A stretch of 9,651 bases of DNA from Akkermansiaceae bacterium (GCA_029287105.1 JARFRT010000472.1:1-9651), one strand, 5' to 3'; numbered from the stretch's first letter, positions 1-7,105 are shown. Notes: a model not told the origin generated them from the sequence alone. A program made the numbers and translations.

Positions 1-73
1 CTCAGTCCTAAACAGCCTCACTTTAGCGTATTCGGGTTCACAACACAAATGTTCTCCCCCCATCTCCCCTCAA

Positions 74-208
74 ATGAGTATTCACTCTATATCAACAACT
101 TCTATGCCTCAATTATCGAATCTCAGCACCAAAACCTATCAAAATTTGGGCCGCACCTTATCCAGCAGCCTGCTGGCTGGTAGCCTGCTTCTGACTCAAG
201 CCCATGCG
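74..208 (+). other. Signal peptide of the autotransporter
   Basis: The first 45 residues have a long polar n-region with Lys20 and Arg27, then a hydrophobic core (SSLLAGSLLL, about 31-40), then an A-H-A site with predicted cleavage before Ala46. The n-region is longer than in a minimal Sec signal, as in many large autotransporters with extended signal peptides. If Met11 is the real start, the peptide is an ordinary 35 residues. Export by Sec into the periplasm is inferred. Confidence 0.8.
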
Positions 209-3200
209 GCCGATCAGCCCAATGTTGATAACAGTGGAGCTGACCAACCGAATCGCGACGGGGCACCTATCTCAGGTCCGGATGGGAACAACGGAGGTAG
301 TGGTACCTTAGCGAACGCAACCAATGGGAGTATTCGCAATACTTCAGCGACCGCTGTTTCTGCAAAGAGCAATGGTGGCAACGGGGGTGGAGGTGGAGAT
401 GGTGTTGGATTCCTTTCCCCACCATATATTCCGGTTCCGCCGTTTGGCGTGCCTCTTCCAGGGTTTGGTGGAGATGGCGGAAACGGTGGTAATGGTAGCA
501 TTGCGACAGTGACTAATTCGGGTAATTTAACGACATCGGGAGCGGCTAATCATGGAATTCTTGCGGAGTCGATTGCCGGTAATGGAGGTGACGGTGGCGA
601 TAGTATCCTGATTCTTGGTCTCTATGGCGAAGGGGGCGACGGCGGCTTGGGCGGTGAAGGTGGCAGTGTTACGGTTGTTAACTCCGGAACCATTTTGACG
701 ACTGGACCGCAAGCTCATGGTATTTTGGGGCAAAGCCGGGGCGGTATTGCCGGCTATGCGGGTGATTCAGACGGTTTTGGTCTTATTGCCGTGGGCGGGG
801 ATGGAGGAAGTACCGGTAATGGCGGTAGTGTTTTAGTGACGAATACCAATATGATTACTACCAGAGGTTTAGGGTCGATAGGTATTTTCGCGCAAAGCGT
901 CGGTGGTTTTTCGGGTGCCGGAGGAAGTTCTTCGGGTATTTTCTCCTTTGGCGGTAGCTCAGACAGTGCGGGTGATGCTAGCACGGCAGAGGTCAATAAT
1001 AGCGGAGCTATTACGACGAACGAGAATGATGCTTTTGGTATTTTGGTTCAGAGTGTCGGTGGCGGTGGTGGCAACGGTGGCTCCAGTTTTGGGCAGCTAT
1101 CGGTCGGCGGGTCGGGTGGCGCAGGCGGTGATGGTAAAACAGCCACGCTCAATAACACGGCGGGTGGTAACGTAACGACTTATGGTGACCGTTCTACAGC
1201 TCTGTTTGCGCAGAGTGTCGGTGGTGGCGGTGGTAACGGCGGTGACGCTATCGCAGTAGGAGTTGCTGTTGCTGTCGGCGTTGGTGGCAAGGGTGAGGGT
1301 GGTGGTGATGGCGGTGTCGTCAATGTGAACACTGCAAACACGGCAAGCACACCGGGGACCACCGTTGTGACACACGGTTTTAAGTCCCATGGTCTACAAG
1401 CGCAGTCAATTGGTGGCGGTGGCGGCAATGGTGGATACGCATTTGCAGCAGCTGCAGGACCCAAGTTTTCAGCGGCAGTAGCTGTCGGTGGCAACGGTGC
1501 TGGCGGTGGCGACGGAAAGGCTGTAAACGCAAAGTACAACGGATCAATTGAGACCGGCGGTTATGCGGCAAGAGGAATTTTTGCTCAGAGTGTTGGAGGA
1601 GGTGGAGGAGATGGTGGTTCTAGCATCGCCTTGGCTGCGAGTGACGGTGCTGCGGTTACTGTAAGTGTTGGTGGCAAGGGCAGTGGCGGCGGAGATGCCG
1701 GTGCCGTCGATGTGACGACTTATTCCGACATAACAACCATTGGCAATAGTGCGCATGGTATCGAGGCGCAAAGCGTCGGTGGTGGCGGCGGTAATGGCGG
1801 ATTTGCCGTAGCTGTTGCAGTTGGCGGTAAATTTGGCGCTTCCGTTGGACTCGGAGGTGATGGTGCTGGCGGCGGTGAGGGGCAGACGGTAACGGTCGAT
1901 AGTAATGGCATCATTAACACGGGTGGAAACTTTGCGCATGGCATTAAGGCTCAGTCGGTTGGAGGAGGTGGTGGTGACGGAGGTTTCAGCGTAGCTGGTG
2001 CTCTTTCAGCGGGACCTGCAGGTGTTGCGGTCTCGATCGGCGGCGGCGGCGGCACTGGAAATATCTCTAGAAAAGTGACCGTTATGAGTGCTGGCGAAAT
2101 TCACACGACAGGTGTGGGTTCCTTAGGTATTTATTCTCAAAGCATTGGTGGTGGCGGCGGCTCAGGTGGATTTGCAGCGAGCTTGGCAGCATCAAAAACA
2201 GGTGGAGCACTAGCCGTTGGTCTTGGTGGAGATGGCGGCTCTGGAGGTCATGGTGCTAGTGTCGAGGTGGAAAGCAGCAGTGATATTACGACGACGAAAA
2301 CACTTTCCATAGGTATCCTCGCTCAATCGGTCGGCGGCGGAGGTGGTAATGGTGGAGCTGGTTTGTCTGGAGCTGGAGGGCGCTTTGCAGGCTCTGTTTC
2401 TGTAGGTGGCTCAGGAAAAGCAGGAGGTACCGGAGGAGATGTAGTTCTCAAAAGCAGTGGCAGTGTGACTACCGATGCAGCGCTGGCTTACGGGTTACAA
2501 GCACAGAGTGTAGGTGGCGGTGGCGGAAATGGTGGCTTTGCCATTGGTGTCGGCATCTCCGCTGGAAGTTCCGATAAAGGAGCTGCGCTAGCAGTAGCCG
2601 TTGGTGGTAACGCTGGAGATGGTAGCACGGGCGGAATTGTTACTTTAACGAATGATGGAAATGTCACGACAGGTGGCGTAGGTTCCCATGCTATTGTTGC
2701 ACAGAGTCTTGGTGGCGGTGGTGGTAATGGTGGTTTTGCAGGAGCATTTACAGGAAGTACTGGACCAAGTGCATCGATCAGCGTTGGTGTTGGTGGTAGT
2801 GGAGGCACTGGCGGTATTGCTAAGAAAGTGACCGTGAATAGTTTGAGCGGAAAAATCGAAACCAAAAAGGAAGGAGCCAACGGTATTCATGCCCAAAGTG
2901 TCGGTGGTGGTGGAGGTGACGGCGGATTCGCTCTATCGGGTGCATTTGGCTCTGGAGACAAGTCACTCAACCTTGGCGTCTCTATCGGGGGATCCGGAGG
3001 CGGTGATGAAGATGACGCTACTGACGATGCTCTGAAGGTTGCGACTGGAACAGGAGGGGAGGTTGAGGTTAATAATCATAGTGAAATCGTTACGGCCGGA
3101 TATTACACGAGCGGAATATTCGCGCAAAGTATCGGTGGTGGTGGCGGCACCGGTGGGTTTGCTGCGACTTTGACTGGCAGTAAAAGCACGGAGGCCAAGC

Positions 3201-6200
3201 AACTGTCTGTCTCAATCGGGGGATCAGGAGGAGCTGGCAATGACGCTAAGCAAGTTACCGTGATGAATTACAACGATATTACCACTACCGGAAAAATATT
3301 TGCGCGCGGTATTACAGCGCAAAGTATTGGTGGTGGTGGTGGTGATGGTGGATTGAGTTTTTCAGGGTCACTTGCAGCCGCGGATTCCAAACAGATGGCC
3401 CTTTCCATTGGTGGATCCGGCGGAGTAGGTGGTGATGGCGGAGTGGTGAAGGTAATCCATGATGTGGGAACTATAGCTACCCAAGGTCTTTTTTCGCACG
3501 GCATCTTTGCACAGAGTGTTGGTGGCGGTGGCGGTAGCGGTGGTAACGCCATATCGGGAATGCTGGGACTGGGTGGTGAGGGGACAAATGTTAATTTGGC
3601 AGCCACCATAGGTGGTTCTGGCGGTGCGGGTGGTATTGGTAAATTAGTTGAGGTGGTCAACAACGGCACAATCAATACCACAGGCTTGGCCTCCAGTGCC
3701 ATCTATGCGCAGAGCATCGGCGGTGGTGGTGGATCCGGAGGGTCGAGTTTTACCGGTATCGTGGGGGTTGCCAGCTCGAGTTCGCAGGCTGGTAAAAGCC
3801 GCACAGTGAATCTATCTGTCTCGGTTGGTGGAAATGGAGGCACCGGAAATTTTGGCGGAAAAGTGGACATCACGAACACGGGAAATATTAAAACCACCGA
3901 TGCGGCATCGCATGGAATCTTTGCTCAAAGTGTCGGTGGTGGTGGCGGTGATGGTGGTCGTGTTAATACGATTTCCATGATTGTTGGCAGCAAACAATCC
4001 GATGGCTCAACAGACACTCAGAAGCGGAATTTCAATCTCAGTGCCAGTATAGGCGGTGACGGGGCCGAAGCGAGTGATGGCGGAATTGTTGAGGTGGATA
4101 ATCAGGGGGTCATTGAAACGACGGCTGATAACTCGATGGGTATTTTTGCTCAAAGTATTGGTGGCGGCGGTGGCACGGGTGGCAGTGGGATTATTGGCTC
4201 AAAAGAAATTTTGCCAGTGCCCCTGGAAGTGCCGATAGCAATCAACAAAGGAAAGGTGGATAAAATAAGAGATATTCAAATTTCCGTAGGTGGAAAAGGC
4301 GGTAGTAGCGGTGACGGGAAACAGGTCACCGTAACAAACAGTCAGAAAATTACGACGCGCGGCCACGATTCACACGGCATCTTTGCGCAAAGTGTGGGCG
4401 GCGGTGGTGGTGTGGGCGGGACGTCTGTGATTGGTGCCACGGGTAAGATTGGGCTTGGTGGCAAGGGCGGTTCCTCAGGAAACGGTGGAAATGTAGAGGT
4501 GTTTCACGCCGGAGGGGTGATCGAAACCTTTGAGGCTTCTTCCTATGGTATTTTTGCCCAAAGTATTGGCGGCGGTGGCGGCGTCGCAGGAAACGTCGAT
4601 CGTGTTCTCTCCCCTAAAGAGGACGGATCAGGAACAGCTGGATTACCTCCATTGAATATAGGTATCGGCGTCGCCCTTGGACAGGGCGGTGGCAACGGTG
4701 GTAATGGTGGCACTGTCAAAGTCGATAGCGTGGGGAGAATCATAACGCATGAGCTCGGCGCGCATGGTATTTTTGCCCAAAGCGTAGGTGGTGGAGGCGG
4801 TATACTTGGAACGCTCGGGAATGAGAAGCTCACGGCCCTCGACTTCACCGACACTGACACCGGCAATGATATCGCGCGATTGGGTGGACACATCGGAAGC
4901 ATGGGCGATGCCGGAAATGGTGGAGAGGTAATTGTCTCCCATCATGGAGATATAACGACATCTGCTGAGTCTACAAATGGTATTCTGGCGCAGAGCGCAG
5001 GCGGAACCGGACTTGGAAAAACAGTGAAGATTGAAACCGACGGCGAAATTCACGCCACCGGAGCAGGCTCCTATGGCATCCTGGCACAGAGCATCGGCCT
5101 CGCCGGTAACGATGACATCACCATCGACGTGATGGGAGGAATGGTCGTTGGCGGAGCCGGCACTGGCGCGGGTATCCGGTTTGATGACGGAAAGACCAAC
5201 CGGCTCACCAACCGTGGCATCGTGATGAACATTGACGGGATCGATGGAGTTGCGGTATACGGCGCCGAAGGTTCAGAAACCATTGACAACTACGGGACTG
5301 TGGCAGGTAACTTGGTTCTCGGCGGTGGCGTGAATGCCTTCAACAACAAGATCGGCGGAACCTTTGCTGCCGGGTCACATCTTGATCTGGGTGGACCTGC
5401 AGAGGTGTTGCTCAATGAGGGGGTTCTGGCACCAGGTGGCCGCAGCAACGTGCTGACCACTGCCCTGAACGGAACCCTCGACCAACGTGCAACCGGGGCT
5501 TACGCTGTCGATCTCGACTTTGGAAGCCCTGATCCAAACACCGATGGCGGGAATACCGATTTTCTCGATGCCACCGGCGCTGCAAGCTTGGCTGGAGCGG
5601 TGGAAATCACCCTCGTTAATCCAAACCTGATACCAGTAGGCACCTACAGCAAGACGGTCCTTAATGCCGACCTTGGGGTAACGAATACTGGTTTGATGCT
5701 CACTACCGCACCATCGGCGGTAATCAGCTACGATCTTACATACCCATCTGCCAATACCGTAGGTATCGACTACACCGTCGATTTTTCACCGGATGGGGCG
5801 AATCTGGGACAGAACCTCGAAGAGGTGGGTAATTACTTCAACCGGATTCAAGCAGCTGGCAGCTCTCCCGCCCTGGCCGACACCGTGATCAAGATGCTCT
5901 ATGATCCCACGTTCGAGGAATACCGCAAAACGCTCTCACAAATGGGTCCCGACTTCTACGGTGAGCTCCAAGCAAATGCGATCCATCGCGGTGAGCGATT
6001 TGGTCACTTGTTAGCCAGTGGTGGTGGACATCGGATTGTTGAGGATGATTACTCTATGTGGTTTAACTATGGGACAGAAAGTGGCAAACATGACTCCTAT
6101 CTCGACTACAAAAGAATCGATAACAGCAGCGACGTCTTTTCTGTCGGCTTCGAAAAGAAGATCAAAGAAAACTGGATGGTCGGTTTAGGATTCACCGTGG

Positions 6201-6880
6201 AAGATCATCGATCAGTAGGATACGGTGGCCAATGGCAATCCGAAGGCGATAGCAGGCAGTTGGGTTTTGTTCTGAAGCACTATCAAGGCAATACCGAGTA
6301 TGCAGCCACATTAGCTTACGGTTGGGGGAAGTCTGATATTGAGAGAACCGGCTTAGTGAGCTCAGCCTTCATGGCGAATGCCAATCGTGACCTCGAAACC
6401 TTCTCTGGCATGCTTCAGGTTTCACACACCTTTACCACCGGTGAGGGCTATATCCGCCCAACTGCGGGTGTTGGATTTACCCATCTGATGGCTGATCACG
6501 CCATGGAGACAGGTGCTGGAGCGCTCAATCTACAACTTCAAGAATATGACGAGACACACGTTTGGGCGCGCTTAGGAGTGGGGCTCGGGCGAACCTTCAC
6601 CCTGGAGTCTGGAAATCGTATCAACCTGCACGGCGACCTGGGCTTTCAATACTACCTGACCAATGGAAACACTACAGCACGGGCCCGTCTTGAAGGTGCA
6701 CCCGCGGGGATTGACCCTATGGCCGTGGATATTGATCTGAACGAAGCTCACGGTTATGGCTCGATTGGGGTTGAATGGATGAACCGCAATGGAGTTTCAG
6801 TCGGGCTGGATTACAGCACCATACTGGACAGTCATTCATCGGTGAACCGCTGGGACTTTAGCGTAACGATACCCTTTTAG
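74..6880 (+). CDS. Giant glycine-rich repeat autotransporter (type Va secretion), adhesin-like
   Basis: This 2268-residue protein has the full plan of a classical autotransporter. A signal peptide (about residues 1-45) is followed by a passenger (about 46-1700) made of some 25 Gly-rich units carrying G-I-x-A-Q-S-x-GGGGG-x-GG. A non-repetitive stalk (about 1700-1905), a helical linker (about 1907-1972) and a C-terminal beta-barrel ending in Phe complete it. I see no cysteine anywhere and no tryptophan before the barrel, which is common for secreted passengers. I find no serine-protease or lipase motif, so an adhesive or structural surface role is inferred, not shown. Similar repeats occur, from memory, in large rhizobial and pseudomonad autotransporters. 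The start is not firmly fixed: the frame is open to the window edge, but 74 is the first ATG, and Met11 (base 104) is an alternative that shortens the n-region. No Shine-Dalgarno precedes either. The passenger's mixed GGT/GGC/GGA glycine codons contrast with the GGC-dominated pheT. Confidence 0.95.
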   Translation: MSIHSISTTSMPQLSNLSTKTYQNLGRTLSSSLLAGSLLLTQAHAADQPNVDNSGADQPNRDGAPISGPDGNNGGSGTLANATNGSIRNTSATAVSAKSNGGNGGGGGDGVGFLSPPYIPVPPFGVPLPGFGGDGGNGGNGSIATVTNSGNLTTSGAANHGILAESIAGNGGDGGDSILILGLYGEGGDGGLGGEGGSVTVVNSGTILTTGPQAHGILGQSRGGIAGYAGDSDGFGLIAVGGDGGSTGNGGSVLVTNTNMITTRGLGSIGIFAQSVGGFSGAGGSSSGIFSFGGSSDSAGDASTAEVNNSGAITTNENDAFGILVQSVGGGGGNGGSSFGQLSVGGSGGAGGDGKTATLNNTAGGNVTTYGDRSTALFAQSVGGGGGNGGDAIAVGVAVAVGVGGKGEGGGDGGVVNVNTANTASTPGTTVVTHGFKSHGLQAQSIGGGGGNGGYAFAAAAGPKFSAAVAVGGNGAGGGDGKAVNAKYNGSIETGGYAARGIFAQSVGGGGGDGGSSIALAASDGAAVTVSVGGKGSGGGDAGAVDVTTYSDITTIGNSAHGIEAQSVGGGGGNGGFAVAVAVGGKFGASVGLGGDGAGGGEGQTVTVDSNGIINTGGNFAHGIKAQSVGGGGGDGGFSVAGALSAGPAGVAVSIGGGGGTGNISRKVTVMSAGEIHTTGVGSLGIYSQSIGGGGGSGGFAASLAASKTGGALAVGLGGDGGSGGHGASVEVESSSDITTTKTLSIGILAQSVGGGGGNGGAGLSGAGGRFAGSVSVGGSGKAGGTGGDVVLKSSGSVTTDAALAYGLQAQSVGGGGGNGGFAIGVGISAGSSDKGAALAVAVGGNAGDGSTGGIVTLTNDGNVTTGGVGSHAIVAQSLGGGGGNGGFAGAFTGSTGPSASISVGVGGSGGTGGIAKKVTVNSLSGKIETKKEGANGIHAQSVGGGGGDGGFALSGAFGSGDKSLNLGVSIGGSGGGDEDDATDDALKVATGTGGEVEVNNHSEIVTAGYYTSGIFAQSIGGGGGTGGFAATLTGSKSTEAKQLSVSIGGSGGAGNDAKQVTVMNYNDITTTGKIFARGITAQSIGGGGGDGGLSFSGSLAAADSKQMALSIGGSGGVGGDGGVVKVIHDVGTIATQGLFSHGIFAQSVGGGGGSGGNAISGMLGLGGEGTNVNLAATIGGSGGAGGIGKLVEVVNNGTINTTGLASSAIYAQSIGGGGGSGGSSFTGIVGVASSSSQAGKSRTVNLSVSVGGNGGTGNFGGKVDITNTGNIKTTDAASHGIFAQSVGGGGGDGGRVNTISMIVGSKQSDGSTDTQKRNFNLSASIGGDGAEASDGGIVEVDNQGVIETTADNSMGIFAQSIGGGGGTGGSGIIGSKEILPVPLEVPIAINKGKVDKIRDIQISVGGKGGSSGDGKQVTVTNSQKITTRGHDSHGIFAQSVGGGGGVGGTSVIGATGKIGLGGKGGSSGNGGNVEVFHAGGVIETFEASSYGIFAQSIGGGGGVAGNVDRVLSPKEDGSGTAGLPPLNIGIGVALGQGGGNGGNGGTVKVDSVGRIITHELGAHGIFAQSVGGGGGILGTLGNEKLTALDFTDTDTGNDIARLGGHIGSMGDAGNGGEVIVSHHGDITTSAESTNGILAQSAGGTGLGKTVKIETDGEIHATGAGSYGILAQSIGLAGNDDITIDVMGGMVVGGAGTGAGIRFDDGKTNRLTNRGIVMNIDGIDGVAVYGAEGSETIDNYGTVAGNLVLGGGVNAFNNKIGGTFAAGSHLDLGGPAEVLLNEGVLAPGGRSNVLTTALNGTLDQRATGAYAVDLDFGSPDPNTDGGNTDFLDATGAASLAGAVEITLVNPNLIPVGTYSKTVLNADLGVTNTGLMLTTAPSAVISYDLTYPSANTVGIDYTVDFSPDGANLGQNLEEVGNYFNRIQAAGSSPALADTVIKMLYDPTFEEYRKTLSQMGPDFYGELQANAIHRGERFGHLLASGGGHRIVEDDYSMWFNYGTESGKHDSYLDYKRIDNSSDVFSVGFEKKIKENWMVGLGFTVEDHRSVGYGGQWQSEGDSRQLGFVLKHYQGNTEYAATLAYGWGKSDIERTGLVSSAFMANANRDLETFSGMLQVSHTFTTGEGYIRPTAGVGFTHLMADHAMETGAGALNLQLQEYDETHVWARLGVGLGRTFTLESGNRINLHGDLGFQYYLTNGNTTARARLEGAPAGIDPMAVDIDLNEAHGYGSIGVEWMNRNGVSVGLDYSTILDSHSSVNRWDFSVTIPF
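485..5112 (+). repeat. Array of about 25 in-frame Gly-rich passenger repeats
   Basis: Each unit follows roughly V-x-V-x-N-x-G-x-I-x-T-x-G-x-x-S-H-G-I-x-A-Q-S-x-GGGGG-x-GG, then a small-residue Ala/Ser/Val stretch, then a second cluster of the VGG-x-GG-x-GG-x-GG type. The Gln codons of the AQS motif (a Glu in the first unit) start at 566, 731, 893, 1049, 1211, 1403, 1586, 1769, 1952, 2138, 2324, 2504, 2702, 2894, 3125, 3320, 3512, 3710, 3926, 4151, 4388, 4559, 4778, 4991 and 5087. Spacing is therefore mostly 156-237 bases (52-79 residues), with a final step of 96. Twenty consecutive units (1049 to 4778) keep the five-glycine block. The first three and last two have degenerated, and a further vestigial unit may lie at about 320-405. 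The motif is constant in protein but its codons vary from unit to unit. Confidence 0.95.
1403..2506 (+). repeat. Most regular core of the passenger array (about 183-base period)
   Basis: Seven successive AQS codons (1403, 1586, 1769, 1952, 2138, 2324, 2504) are spaced 183, 183, 183, 186, 186 and 180 bases apart, that is 60-62 residues. Elsewhere the units are shorter (52-55 residues on the N-terminal side) or longer (up to 79 on the C-terminal side). This near-constant length suggests a basic structural repeat of about 61 residues, with the longer units carrying loop insertions. Confidence 0.85.
5792..5989 (+). other. Helical linker before the autotransporter barrel
   Basis: Residues about 1907-1972 are rich in helix-formers (NLGQNLEEVGNYFNRIQAAG, then ALADTVIKML and FEEYRKTLSQM) and end in the run GELQANAIHRGERF. 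They match the usual autotransporter pattern in which a helical, Leu-rich stretch with a 'LS-x-x-x-x-GE-x-x-A' type motif enters the barrel pore. The upstream non-glycine-rich stalk (about residues 1700-1905) includes L-A-P-G-G-R-S at about 1785, recalling the G-x-x-x-P-G-x-S motif common at the end of beta-helical passengers. Confidence 0.75.
5990..6877 (+). other. C-terminal autotransporter beta-barrel (translocator) domain
   Basis: The last 296 residues alternate polar and hydrophobic or aromatic positions in amphipathic strands, for example YSMWFNYGTESG, DVFSVGFEKKI, WMVGLGFTVED, RQLGFVLKHYQ, YIRPTAGVGFTHL, HVWARLGVGLGRTF, NLHGDLGFQYYL and GYGSIGVEWM. The protein ends in W-D-F-S-V-T-I-P-F. 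A terminal Phe with alternating hydrophobics is the outer-membrane insertion signal recognised by the BAM complex. Length and pattern fit the 12-stranded autotransporter barrel family (Pfam Autotransporter, PF03797). It should anchor the protein and allow the passenger to cross the outer membrane. Confidence 0.92.
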
Positions 6881-6903
6881 TAACGGACCTATGTTGAATA
6901 GCT

Positions 6904-6963
6904 ATATTCCGGAGTTATCGATTTAACCGGGATATCGGAATCGATGCTCTGAGGGCATGGATT
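6904..6963 (+). terminator. Two adjacent hairpins after the autotransporter gene, possible terminator
   Basis: Starting 24 bases after the stop, ATATTCCGG (6904-6912) pairs with CCGGGATAT (6927-6935) over 9 bp with one G-T wobble. Inside it, TTA (6915-6917) can pair with TAA (6924-6926) around a 6-base loop. A second hairpin pairs AATC-G-ATGCTC (6939-6949) with GGGCAT-G-GATT (6953-6963) around a TGA loop, with one G-G mismatch and one wobble. Neither is followed by a T-run, so neither is a textbook intrinsic terminator. They may act as 3'-end stabilisers or weak terminators. Their position suggests that transcription of the autotransporter ends here. Confidence 0.35.
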
Positions 6964-6982
6964 ACTGAATCCGGGCAGGCAA

Positions 6983-7045
6983 ACCACAGAACAACTGTCT
7001 ATAAAAGGAAATATTTTTCACTGTAAAAACCCCTCATTCTGTGGT
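6983..7045 (+). repeat. Perfect 9-bp inverted repeat flanking an A/T-rich spacer upstream of pheT
   Basis: ACCACAGAA (6983-6991) and TTCTGTGGT (7037-7045) are exact reverse complements separated by 45 bases. The spacer holds TATAAA (7000-7005), which resembles a -10 box, and T5/A5 tracts (7014-7018 and 7025-7029). No good -35 hexamer lies 17 bases upstream. It could be a pair of operator half-sites around a pheT promoter, the base of a long-loop leader hairpin, or chance. The right arm ends 60 bases before the pheT start. No Phe-rich leader peptide and no recognisable T-box is visible. Confidence 0.4.
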
Positions 7046-7105
7046 CAAACCCCCACGCCACTTTGGCTACTGATTGCTGTCTACCAACCACCGCCCACTG
7101 ATTTA

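Noticed and set aside
3..11. Possible tail of an upstream gene ending in TAA at 9-11
   Set aside because: Only three codons are visible, which cannot be told from chance.
754..4902. Long proline-rich open frames on the minus strand through the repeat region
   Set aside because: They are the antisense reading of glycine codons (GGN read as NCC), and lack independent start signals and family features.
485..5112. Regularly spaced repeats suggesting a CRISPR array or DNA satellite
   Set aside because: The periodicity is in the protein frame, the nucleotide copies are diverged, and there is one uninterrupted reading frame with a signal peptide and barrel.
485..5112. RTX toxin-type Gly/Asp nonapeptide repeats
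   Set aside because: The GG-x-GG-D-GG runs look similar, but the GG-x-G-x-D-x-(L/I)-x consensus is not tandemly repeated, and the C-terminus is an autotransporter barrel rather than a type I secretion signal.
485..5112. Mycobacterial PE_PGRS-like protein
   Set aside because: No PE domain is present, and the protein has a Sec signal and an outer-membrane barrel.
6891..6926. Eleven-residue ORF after the autotransporter stop as a pheT leader peptide
   Set aside because: It has no Phe codons, no good ribosome site, and lies far from pheT inside a hairpin.
6881..7105. T-box or other riboswitch controlling pheT
   Set aside because: I see no T-box consensus or specifier stem and no terminator with a T-run.
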